In this document: positions 1-6,383 of the stretch, piece by piece
Layout: each line of letters begins with the position of its first letter
Position numbering within the stretch: position 1 is the first letter of the stretch
DNA from: Candidatus Altimarinota bacterium
GTDB taxonomy: Bacteria; Patescibacteriota; Gracilibacteria; UM-FILTER-43-11
Assembly (NCBI GenBank): GCA_029934675.1
Contig: JAOZLT010000082.1
Location: 1-6,430, forward strand
Length of the DNA: 6,430 nucleotides
Direction: 5' to 3'
Notes under the pieces: model-generated
Database searches by the model: none
The model's input: the letters and a program-made list of their open reading frames with translations, nothing else
Told to the model about the DNA's origin: nothing
Made by a program: the position numbers and the translations under genes

Positions 1-82
1 AGTAGCCTCAAAGCGAAGCGAAGTAGCCTCAAAGCGAAGCGAAGTAGCCTCAAAGTGAAACGAGTAGCCTCAACGTAGTCAC
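1..82. repeat. Tandem repeat of 20-21 bp upstream of the phosphatase gene
   Basis: Four consecutive units begin with AGTAGCCTCAA, at 1, 22, 43 and 63. The first two are identical 21-mers ending in AGCGAAGCGA, the third is 20 bp with three differences, and the fourth keeps only the first eleven bases. The array is cut by the window edge, so more copies may lie to the left. It ends about 10 bp before the start codon at 93. The units abut without unique spacers, which excludes CRISPR. It may be a degenerate intergenic repeat, a regulatory array or slippage-prone filler; the sequence alone does not decide. Confidence 0.85.
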
Positions 83-92
83 AATAGTAAAT

Positions 93-1664
93 ATGTTAAA
101 ATCCGTAAAATCCCAAATCGTACTCGGAATTTCAATGGTTATCATTGCGGTTTTGGTTGCTTCAACATATTTCATAATTTCTCAGAAGACAAAAGAGATA
201 AGTTTGGATATTTTTAGTAATGCCGTGAGTTTTGCAGAATTGACTCATGAAAGAGTAATCTCAAATTACGAAAGTAATTATATACAGAAAGCATTTGCAA
301 ATTTTGACAGAGAAATGGCTGACATGAAAAGTCTGAACGAAGATATTCCCGCAATGAGTATATTTAATTACGCTGGAGAAACTTTGTATAAACCTGAAAG
401 CGCTACGCTCGATAAGCTATCTGAAGATGATATTGAACGCATACAGGCCATAATGCCTTCGGTGAAAACAGAAAGTGGTAGAATTGTGTATATAGATAAA
501 ATTGATGGTGAAATACGATATACAAATTTCAATGGACGGACTGTTGAACCTATATCAGCTACAGAGCATATAAAGAATATTATTTATCCTTTTCGTGACC
601 CGAATAACCCCCTGCGATCGTTCTCAGTTAAATATAATGTAAGTTATGGTGCGCTGACAGACCGCATACGCGAAACCAGGAATAATATGGTGGTGCTAGC
701 ACTTTTTGGTATTGTAATAGCCTTGTTTATTGGTGACATAATTGCAGGTAAAATAACATCACCGATTAAAACTCTAACAGAAGGTGCTGTGAAAATTGGT
801 GCGGGTGATCTTACAACAAGAATTGCTGTTAAATCAAAAAGTGAGATAGGTAAGCTTGCGAATACATTTAATCAGATGGCACAGGATCTTGAGAAAAGTA
901 CACAGGATCTTGTGGAAAAAGAGAAAATGACACGTGAATTGGAACTAGCTGGAGAAATCCAGAAAGAATTACTACCAACAGATCTGCCAAAAATCAGCAA
1001 CCTCGACATCGCTGCCAGCCTAGTTTCGGCAACTGAAGTAGGAGGGGATTGTTATGATTTTTTGCCTTTTGATGAGGATAATATGATTTTTTATATAGGA
1101 GATGTAACAGGACACGGAGTACCAGCAGGGCTTGTATCTGCAATTAATAATGCGATAGTACCGGCATTTATGGAACAATATAAAACTACTCAGGAGCTTA
1201 TAGTACATTTAAATCACCTATTGGAGCAGAAAACTCGTCCTAATGTATTTATGACCATGGTTATGGCTCATTGGAATATATCCACTGCTAAACTTGGTTT
1301 TACACAAGCAGGTCATGACCCTATTTTTCATTATTCTGCAAGTAATAAGCAGGTGAATGAAATGTCACATGGCGGAATGGCGCTTGGTATGACTTCTGAC
1401 ATTTCGGCTATTGTTACAACAGAATATATAGATATGCAGCCTGGAGATGTGGCAGTTTTGTATACAGACGGAATACCTGAAGCTTGGAAAAGTGATACAG
1501 AAAATTACGGTATGGATCGCTTTAAGCAGTCAATAGCAAAAAACAGCCTACTCCCAACAGCTCAGGAAATTCATGATGGTCTTATAAAAGATGTTCGGGA
1601 CTTTATGGGAGATTATCCGCAGGCAGATGATATTACCTTGATTGTGGTTAGGCGAACGGTTTAA
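93..1664 (+). CDS. Membrane sensor serine/threonine phosphatase (HAMP + PP2C/SpoIIE, RsbU-like)
   Basis: This 523-residue protein probably senses a signal outside the membrane and dephosphorylates a phosphoserine/threonine protein inside. In RsbU-type systems the target is an anti-anti-sigma factor in a partner-switching cascade; that role is inferred here. Domains in order: basic N-terminus and membrane segment (about 8-30), extracytoplasmic domain (about 31-197, Cache-like in its final strands, a weak call), second membrane segment (199-219), HAMP (about 219-272), short helical linker, and PP2C/SpoIIE domain (about 283-521). Phosphatase motifs are intact: GGDCYDF (317-323), IGDVTGHG (335-342), AGHDP (406-410), LYTDGIPE (457-463) and DDIT (512-515). 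The metal-binding acidic residues are therefore kept (D319, D337, D459, D513). The ATG at 93 gives a positively charged N-terminus before the membrane helix. No Shine-Dalgarno is visible there. A later Met15 (135) has GGA six bases upstream but would lose that charge. No kinase or STAS partner lies in the window. Confidence 0.93.
   Translation: MLKSVKSQIVLGISMVIIAVLVASTYFIISQKTKEISLDIFSNAVSFAELTHERVISNYESNYIQKAFANFDREMADMKSLNEDIPAMSIFNYAGETLYKPESATLDKLSEDDIERIQAIMPSVKTESGRIVYIDKIDGEIRYTNFNGRTVEPISATEHIKNIIYPFRDPNNPLRSFSVKYNVSYGALTDRIRETRNNMVVLALFGIVIALFIGDIIAGKITSPIKTLTEGAVKIGAGDLTTRIAVKSKSEIGKLANTFNQMAQDLEKSTQDLVEKEKMTRELELAGEIQKELLPTDLPKISNLDIAASLVSATEVGGDCYDFLPFDEDNMIFYIGDVTGHGVPAGLVSAINNAIVPAFMEQYKTTQELIVHLNHLLEQKTRPNVFMTMVMAHWNISTAKLGFTQAGHDPIFHYSASNKQVNEMSHGGMALGMTSDISAIVTTEYIDMQPGDVAVLYTDGIPEAWKSDTENYGMDRFKQSIAKNSLLPTAQEIHDGLIKDVRDFMGDYPQADDITLIVVRRTV
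94..102 (+). promoter_or_regulatory. Extended -10-like motif overlapping the phosphatase start codon
   Basis: TGTTAAAAT occurs here and is identical to the core of the better-placed candidate promoter upstream of the cyclic-nucleotide-binding gene. No -35-like hexamer stands at 16-18 bp upstream (74-79 is CGTAGT). If it were used, transcription would begin inside the annotated gene and translation would have to start at or after Met15. More probably it is a chance match. Confidence 0.15.
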
Positions 1665-1815
1665 TTCCTTATGATAATCATTGTACGGTAATACATTGTC
1701 CACTCATTCAATCCATATCCCTATTTATATTGCGATAAAGATCGCGACTTACTTTTTTGCTGTTATTGTACTTTTAAGTATGGCGATGTTATTTAATGCA
1801 CCCTTCTTCATTTTT

Positions 1816-1854
1816 TTTGGCAGCAAAAAAAACGAAGCAAAAAAAACTGCCAAA
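1816..1854. repeat. Inverted repeat flanking an A-rich double tract
   Basis: TTTGGCAG (1816-1823) pairs perfectly with CTGCCAAA (1847-1854). The 23-base loop is made of two A8 tracts separated by CGAAGC. The left arm is preceded by a T tract on the plus strand, so a poly-T/poly-A pairing could lengthen the stem. It does not have a terminal U-run in the right place for a classical terminator on either strand. Confidence 0.6.
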
Positions 1855-2065
1855 CTTCCGCGAAGCGTGTAATCAACGTTGTTGCCGAGTACCATCGTCT
1901 CCCACGCTCGCTGCATTTTGGATCCGCCATTGCCTTTAAATCTTCTTTGTACATTTAAGAAAGTGAATGTCGTGATGACATGGCGTCCGTCGGTGGTATT
2001 TGTAATAGGAAAATTGGGAAAAGTCATGTAAATAAATCACAGTAAATCACTTAATCACAAAAATC

Positions 2066-2079
2066 ATTGTCCGGACAAT
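2066..2079. repeat. Perfect 14-bp palindrome
   Basis: ATTGTCCGGACAAT is self-complementary over its full length. It lies at the inner edge of the right arm of the candidate element and resembles the ATTGTACGG of the outer repeats, so it is probably part of the same repeat family. A protein-binding operator is possible but nothing nearby supports it. Confidence 0.6.
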
Positions 2080-2114
2080 AAGATAGGTGGTGGACGATTG
2101 GCTGGTGGAGAAAA

Positions 2115-2140
2115 TTCCGTACAATGATTATTGTACCGAA
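2115..2140 (-). terminator. Possible rho-independent terminator of uvrA
   Basis: Read on the minus strand, the bases right after the uvrA stop codon form TTC, a G:G mismatch, GTACAAT, a four-base AATC loop, ATTGTAC and GAA, followed at once by TTTTC. This gives a stem of ten pairs with one internal mismatch and a short U-tract. The stem is AT-rich, so it may be weak. The same bases form the outer repeat of the candidate mobile element, so the element may have supplied the terminator. Confidence 0.4.
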
Positions 2141-5032
2141 TTACAGCATCTTCGCCAAATACTGCCCAGTATAACTCTCTTTTACCTTCGCAACCTCCTC
2201 CGGTGTACCGGTACAGATTACTTCACCACCTTCATTACCTCCTTCAGGACCAAGGTCGATTATATAATCAACGGATTTTATAACATCAAGATTATGTTCG
2301 ATAGTAATTACGGAATTACCTTTTTCAACTAAGGCCTGAAGTACGACAAGTAGTTTTTTCACATCATCAAAATGCAATCCTGTTGTTGGCTCATCTAATA
2401 CATAAATGGTTTTACCTGTAGATCGTTTTGCTAGTTCGGTAGCAAGCTTTACGCGTTGCGCTTCACCTCCGGAAAGTGTGGTGGCGCTTTGTCCTAAATG
2501 AATATAGCCCAATCCCACATCTTGTAATGTTTTTAGTTTATTTTTTATTTGTGGAATGGCATCAAAAGCTTCCAATGCTTCATTAACTGTCATTTCTAAA
2601 ACATTAGCAATATTATTGCCATGCCAAGTGATTTCCAATGCTTCGGGATTATATCGTTTACCTTTACAAGACTCACAAGGCACATATACATCTGGTAAAA
2701 AGTGCATTTCGATTTTAACTATCCCATCACCCTTACACAATTCACATCGCCCTCCTTTTACATTAAAGCTGAAACGACCTTCTTTGTAACCACGAAGTTT
2801 TGCTTCGGTAGTTGCCGCAAACAATTCACGAATATCCGTAAATACACCAGTATAGGTTGCAGGATTGCTCCTTGGAGTTCTGCCGATTGGGGACTGGTCG
2901 ATATTTATTATTTTATCCAGATGCTCAACACCTTTTATCTCTTTATATTTTCCGGATCTTTGCTTAGCGCGGTTTAATTTAGTATTTAATACAGGACAAA
3001 GAATGTAGTTGATAAGTGAAGATTTGCCTGATCCTGAAACACCAGTCACACCAACAAATACATTAAGGGGAATCTTTACATTAACATCCTTTAGATTGTG
3101 TTCAGCGCCACCGATAATTTCCAAAAAATTACCACTTCCTTTTCTTCGTTTTTTAGGAACAGCAATCTCTTTTCTGCCAGAAAGATAGTCACCGGTTATA
3201 GATTTCTTATTTTTCTTAATCTCATCAGCAGTACCTTCAGCTACCATTTCTCCACCATGCTTACCTGCGGCAGGTCCTATATCAAAAACATAATCAGCAG
3301 CACATATAGTTTCTTCATCATGCTCCACAACAATTACTGTATTACCTAAGTTTCTAAGATTTTCAAGCGTTTTGATAAGGCGGGCATTATCTCTTTGGTG
3401 TAGACCGACAGAGGGTTCATCCAAAACATAAAGAACACCCTGAAGAGAAGATCCGATTTGTGTAGCTAAACGTATTCGTTGTGCCTCACCACCAGACAAA
3501 GTATTAGCAGAACGGCTCAGTGTAAGATAAGAAAGGCCTACATTTTCCAGAAACTTAAGGCGATTCAATATTTCTTGAACAATAAGCCGGGAAATTGAAT
3601 ATTCATTTTTAGTAAGTATGTTTTTTTTGTTTTCAGGGGTTAATTTTTTGAAAAACTCCTGAGCTTCTTCAATAGACATTTCAGTTACATCAAAAACCGA
3701 TATATCAGCGATAGTAATTGATAATATCTCCGGCTTTAGACGTTTTCCTCCACATGTTTCACAAGTAAGTTCTTCCATAAAACGCTCAATGTTCTTACGT
3801 ACATAATCCGAATCAGATTCATGGTATCTGCGCTCTAAATTAGGTATAACTCCCTCATAAGCAGTATCACATTCATAATTTGAATTTTGACCAGTATAAG
3901 TGGCTTTAAATTTTTCCTTTCCAGAGCCATAAAGAATTATTTCGATTTGTTTTTCGTTAAGTTTACCGATAGGAGTATTTATATCAAAGCCATATTTTTT
4001 ACCGACAGAACGAAGTAACTGCGTATACCAGTTAAGGCGCATAGACGAAGTCGACCATGGTATAACTGCACCTTCAGCAATGGTTAGCCGGGGATTTGGC
4101 ATAACGAGGCCTGGGTTTATCTTAAGTTTTGAACCAAGCCCGTGACAATCCGGACAAGCACCATGAGGTGAATTAAAGCTGAATGAGCGTGGCTGTATTT
4201 CTGGTATTGATATACCACAAATATCACATGCAAAATTTTCAGAAAAGAGCTCTTCAGTTTCCTTATCAGGATCGACAATTTTTACTAATCCCTCACCAAA
4301 TTTTAGCGCTATTTCCAGGGAATCTGCTAAGCGAGAACGATCCTCATTTTTTTCCTCTATTTCCTGTCCTGATTTAAGTTTATGAATTTTCTTTTTCAGA
4401 TTTTGTACCACTAGTCTATCTACTACAATATCAATAGTATGTTTTTTATTTGAGTCAAGTTTGACTTCTTCATTAATGCTGTAGATATGACCGTCTAATC
4501 GATAGCGAACAAATCCTTCTTTTTTTATTTTTTCAAAAACTTTTTGATGCTCACCTTTACGATCACGTACAACAGGAGCAAGAATCATAATTCTCTTTTT
4601 TTCATCCATTTTCGATATAAAATCTACAATCTGACTTACAGATTGCTTACTAATTTTCTTTCCACATTTAGGGCAGTGGGGATGACCGATTTTAGCAAAT
4701 AAAAGTCTTAAATAGTCATATATTTCTGTTACAGTCCCTACTGTAGAGCGTGGATTACGGCTTGCAGTCTTTTGGTCAATCGAAATAGCAGGCGAAAGAC
4801 CTTCGATAGAGTCTACATCAGGTTTTTCCATTAATTGTAGAAACTGACGGGCATAAGTACTCAAGCTTTCCACATATCTTCGCTGTCCTTCAGCATAAAT
4901 AGTATCAAAAGCAAGTGAAGACTTGCCCGAGCCAGATGGTCCAGTAATTACTACGAACTTGTTTCTGGGAATTTCAACATCAATATTTTTCAAATTATGC
5001 ACGCGGGCACCTTTTATTATTATCTTATCCAA
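2141..5032 (-). CDS. uvrA: UvrABC excision nuclease subunit A (UvrA)
   Basis: UvrA is the DNA-damage-sensing ABC-type ATPase of nucleotide excision repair. It acts as a dimer that scans DNA and loads UvrB. The 963 residues hold two ABC modules. The first has Walker A GPSGSGKSS (31-39), signature LSGGEAQR (512-519) and Walker B LYVLDEPS (534-541). The second has Walker A GVSGSGKSS (664-672), signature LSGGEAQR (853-860) and Walker B IYVLDEPT (876-883). Zinc-binding cysteine sets are complete: 269/272/293/296 in the first module and 763/766/786/789 in the second. CPKC (120-123) and CETC (424-427) pairs are also present. Length is slightly above the E. coli protein, with a Lys/Glu-rich stretch near 205-235. 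The start is TTG, chosen because the family N-terminus (DKIIIKGARVHNLKNI) begins there and no in-frame ATG lies just upstream; no Shine-Dalgarno is seen. It is a single-gene unit, convergent with the phosphatase and divergent from the next gene. Confidence 0.98.
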   Translation of the reverse strand: MDKIIIKGARVHNLKNIDVEIPRNKFVVITGPSGSGKSSLAFDTIYAEGQRRYVESLSTYARQFLQLMEKPDVDSIEGLSPAISIDQKTASRNPRSTVGTVTEIYDYLRLLFAKIGHPHCPKCGKKISKQSVSQIVDFISKMDEKKRIMILAPVVRDRKGEHQKVFEKIKKEGFVRYRLDGHIYSINEEVKLDSNKKHTIDIVVDRLVVQNLKKKIHKLKSGQEIEEKNEDRSRLADSLEIALKFGEGLVKIVDPDKETEELFSENFACDICGISIPEIQPRSFSFNSPHGACPDCHGLGSKLKINPGLVMPNPRLTIAEGAVIPWSTSSMRLNWYTQLLRSVGKKYGFDINTPIGKLNEKQIEIILYGSGKEKFKATYTGQNSNYECDTAYEGVIPNLERRYHESDSDYVRKNIERFMEELTCETCGGKRLKPEILSITIADISVFDVTEMSIEEAQEFFKKLTPENKKNILTKNEYSISRLIVQEILNRLKFLENVGLSYLTLSRSANTLSGGEAQRIRLATQIGSSLQGVLYVLDEPSVGLHQRDNARLIKTLENLRNLGNTVIVVEHDEETICAADYVFDIGPAAGKHGGEMVAEGTADEIKKNKKSITGDYLSGRKEIAVPKKRRKGSGNFLEIIGGAEHNLKDVNVKIPLNVFVGVTGVSGSGKSSLINYILCPVLNTKLNRAKQRSGKYKEIKGVEHLDKIINIDQSPIGRTPRSNPATYTGVFTDIRELFAATTEAKLRGYKEGRFSFNVKGGRCELCKGDGIVKIEMHFLPDVYVPCESCKGKRYNPEALEITWHGNNIANVLEMTVNEALEAFDAIPQIKNKLKTLQDVGLGYIHLGQSATTLSGGEAQRVKLATELAKRSTGKTIYVLDEPTTGLHFDDVKKLLVVLQALVEKGNSVITIEHNLDVIKSVDYIIDLGPEGGNEGGEVICTGTPEEVAKVKESYTGQYLAKML

Positions 5033-5130
5033 GGTATATAGAGGGTTAAATATATAGAAATATAAGTATTTAGCAGGTTTTTACAGCGTTGCATGATTTT
5101 TAAAAGAAGTCAAGACACGTTACTAAAAAA

Positions 5131-5270
5131 ACTCGAAATCCGAAATATCGAAATTCGAAACAAATTCAAAATTCCAATGTTCTAAATTTCAAAACATTTC
5201 GATTTTTAGATTTAGTGCTTCGTATTTCCTTCGTATTTCGAGTTTCGTATTTCGAGTTTCGTATTTCGAA
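5131..5270. repeat. CGAA-rich imperfect inverted repeat with 14-bp tandem units
   Basis: The divergent space between uvrA and the next gene (5033-5319) is filled with variants of CGAAAT and its complement. The left arm (about 5131-5158) reads ACTCGAAATCCGAAATATC and onward. It pairs imperfectly with the right arm (about 5229-5258), whose complement reads ACTCGAAATACGAAACTCG. The right side is also a direct tandem repeat: TCGTATTTCGAGTT at 5231-5244 and 5245-5258, with a 12-base partial copy at 5259-5270. The loop of about 70 bp is AT-rich with no clear motif. Folded as RNA or extruded DNA, this would be a long hairpin. No SOS box was recognised. Confidence 0.75.
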
Positions 5271-5292
5271 TCTTAAATTTTTATGTTAAAAT
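5264..5292 (+). promoter_or_regulatory. Candidate sigma-70-type promoter of the cyclic-nucleotide-binding gene
   Basis: TATGTTAAAAT (5282-5292) is a good extended -10 element: the TG dinucleotide, one base, then TAAAAT at 5287-5292. The hexamer 17 bp upstream, TTTCGA (5264-5269), is a poor -35, as is common when an extended -10 is present. Transcription would begin near 5299, giving a leader of about 20 bases before the ATG at 5320. The leader is A-rich with no Shine-Dalgarno. The motif sits just downstream of the CGAA repeat. Confidence 0.5.
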
Positions 5293-5319
5293 ACTCTACG
5301 AAAAATTAAACAAAAAATT

Positions 5320-5712
5320 ATGATAGAAATTCTAAAAAACATCCCATTCTTTAACGAGTTGAGCGAGGAGGATTTAAAGCTAATCTCAGAAAATGTACAA
5401 ATGGAATATTTTCCTGCTGAACATATTCTTTTTAAAGAAGGTGATAAAGGGGATAAAATGTTTGTTATTAAAAGGGGGCAAGTTCAGGTTGTCCGCAATC
5501 AGACCATTCTTGCAATATTGAAAGATAACGCGTTTTTCGGTGAAATGGCACTAGTGTCAGAAGAGCCACGAAACGCTACCATAAAAACAGTAACCGATGT
5601 CGAACTTTTAACTATAGATAAATACGATTTTAAACATCTAATGGAAACCAACCGCACTATCGCCTCTCTCGTAAGTTACGAAGTTGTTAAAAGAGCAAAT
5701 TCTATACCTTAA
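5320..5712 (+). CDS. Stand-alone cyclic-nucleotide-binding domain protein
   Basis: This 130-residue soluble protein consists of a single CRP/PKA-type cyclic-nucleotide-binding domain. It opens with the usual entry helices (IPFFNELSEEDLKLI, 8-22). The beta-barrel follows, with glycines in EGDKGDKMFVIKRGQV (40-55). The phosphate-binding cassette FFGEMALVSEEPRNATI (72-88) keeps the glutamate (E75) and arginine (R84) that contact the sugar and phosphate in ligand-binding members. A C-terminal helix ends at 130. There is no helix-turn-helix, kinase, channel or other output domain, and a stop codon follows directly; full CRP proteins run past 200 residues. It therefore cannot act as a CRP-type transcription factor by itself. 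It presumably works by binding a partner, or is a ligand-dependent or scaffold subunit. Which nucleotide it binds, if any, cannot be read from the sequence. Confidence 0.9.
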   Translation: MIEILKNIPFFNELSEEDLKLISENVQMEYFPAEHILFKEGDKGDKMFVIKRGQVQVVRNQTILAILKDNAFFGEMALVSEEPRNATIKTVTDVELLTIDKYDFKHLMETNRTIASLVSYEVVKRANSIP

Positions 5713-5731
5713 GCCGAATAGGCTTCGAATG

Positions 5732-5794
5732 GATATCGAATAGACATCGTATTGACTCTGATGGCAGCAATCAATTCGAAGTCCATACGAAGTC
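5732..5794. repeat. Long imperfect hairpin between the cNMP-binding and DUF3307 genes
   Basis: Two 24-base arms (5732-5755 and 5771-5794) are complementary at 18 of 24 positions around a 15-base loop (5756-5770). The best-paired inner part is GACATCGTATTGA against TCAATTCGAAGTC, 11 of 13. The arms contain repeated TCGAAT, TCGTAT and TCAAT words like the other intergenic repeats in this window. There is no U-tract after the right arm, so it is not a standard terminator. It could modulate read-through from the upstream to the downstream gene or protect RNA ends. Confidence 0.65.
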
Positions 5795-5816
5795 AATCTG
5801 CAATCAATACGAAATT

Positions 5817-6377
5817 ATGTATCTAACACTCCATTTATTTTTGGCTCACTTCCTTGCCGACTACCCGCTACAACCTAGTTGGATAGTTAAAATGAAATAC
5901 AAGTCCTTTTTGGGTGTATTTATTCATACGGTAATACATTTAGCTGTAATTATTTTGTTATCTATACCATTCCTACATCTTCCTAATGTGTGGTACGGAA
6001 TAGCGATAATTTTTGTTACCCATAACATAATCGATTACTCTAAGGTGACAATTGAAAAAAAATTCAAAAAAATAAACCATTTATATTCATATATACTTGA
6101 TCAAGCGCTACACCTGACAATTATTTATTCAGTTGCTGTATTTTTGATGGGCAGTATACAACCTTACATATCCAATGGGTGGTACGAATTTTATTCCAAT
6201 AGGTATATGGTAGGCTTTGCTCTAATCTTAGTTTTGGTAACTTATGTTTATGATGTAACGAGGTGGATAGTCATGAATTATAAAAAACCTTATCCCTATA
6301 AAAGAGACTATCAGACAATGTATCGGAATGCTTTGATTGTAGTAATTGCTTTTGTCGTTTATTGCTTCACTAGATAA
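5817..6377 (+). CDS. DUF3307 family polytopic membrane protein
   Basis: This 186-residue integral membrane protein matches what I know of the DUF3307 family, whose function is unknown. About five hydrophobic segments are visible: 1-14, 31-52, 58-73, 93-112 and 130-149, plus a last one at about 170-184. The family hallmarks are histidines and aspartates buried in or near these segments. Here they are AHFLADYPLQ (H11, D15), HTVIH (H37, H41), THNIIDYSK (H69, D73) and ILDQALH (D95, H99). This pattern could bind a metal or form a membrane active site, but that is inference. The loop at 76-86 is lysine-rich and the C-terminal loop at 154-163 is basic, which suggests both are cytoplasmic. The ATG at 5817 starts the conserved N-terminal helix without delay. 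The gene follows the cyclic-nucleotide-binding gene by 104 bp on the same strand, and I see no promoter of its own, so co-transcription is possible. Confidence 0.85.
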   Translation: MYLTLHLFLAHFLADYPLQPSWIVKMKYKSFLGVFIHTVIHLAVIILLSIPFLHLPNVWYGIAIIFVTHNIIDYSKVTIEKKFKKINHLYSYILDQALHLTIIYSVAVFLMGSIQPYISNGWYEFYSNRYMVGFALILVLVTYVYDVTRWIVMNYKKPYPYKRDYQTMYRNALIVVIAFVVYCFTR

Positions 6378-6383
6378 ACAAGC

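Larger units (their letters stand above)
1674..2131. mobile_element. Candidate non-autonomous element (MITE-like) with imperfect terminal inverted repeats
   Basis: The gene-free space between the convergent phosphatase and uvrA genes is bounded by a perfect 15-bp inverted repeat, ATAATCATTGTACGG, at 1674-1688 and as its complement at 2117-2131. Similarity continues inward: the left arm (1674-1732) and the complement of the right arm (2076-2131) share TCCAC, CAATC, a pyrimidine-rich CTAT/CTTA stretch and a closing ATTG at matching spacing. Each arm then runs into a short palindrome (1732-1745 on the left, 2066-2079 on the right). There is no transposase, and I could not define a target-site duplication. 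The core (about 1855-2000) is clearly richer in G+C than the surroundings. It could instead be a structured RNA with a hairpin boundary or an old insertion remnant. The 476-bp space from 1665 to 2140 holds no gene I can support. Confidence 0.4.

Noticed and set aside
1..82. CRISPR array
   Set aside because: The repeats are contiguous with no spacers of unique sequence.
1020..1208. Minus-strand open frame inside the phosphatase gene
   Set aside because: Antisense to the conserved PP2C core, Cys/Tyr-rich and without domain features.
1684..1697. TACGGTAATACATT shared with 5927-5940
   Set aside because: The second copy is ordinary coding sequence in the DUF3307 gene (HTVIHL region). A 14-bp match with no extension on either side is best taken as chance.
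1681..1872. Plus-strand 63-codon open frame with TTG start after the phosphatase gene
   Set aside because: It starts inside the outer inverted repeat and is built from AT tracts, and it has no recognisable domain or start signal.
1749..2027. Minus-strand 92-codon open frame inside the intergenic element
   Set aside because: The C-terminal half is low-complexity Phe/Leu/Lys encoded by T8 tracts, the frame runs through the inverted repeat at 1816-1854, no ribosome-binding site is seen, and a more protein-like reading (LITRFAEVWQFF) lies in another frame. I treat it as non-coding or a relic.
2556..4377. Several plus-strand open frames opposite uvrA (2556-2789, 2702-2977, 3098-3349, 4183-4377)
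   Set aside because: They lie antisense to a fully conserved uvrA and their translations show no family features.
5033..5319. SOS/LexA box upstream of uvrA
   Set aside because: Neither a CTGT-N8-ACAG nor a CGAAC-N4-GTTCG pattern is present in acceptable form; GTTC at about 5179 has no matching half-site.
93..6377. Alternative genetic code with UGA as glycine
   Set aside because: All four genes end normally at their family lengths with TAA stops, and conserved glycines are read from GGN codons; nothing requires UGA reassignment.
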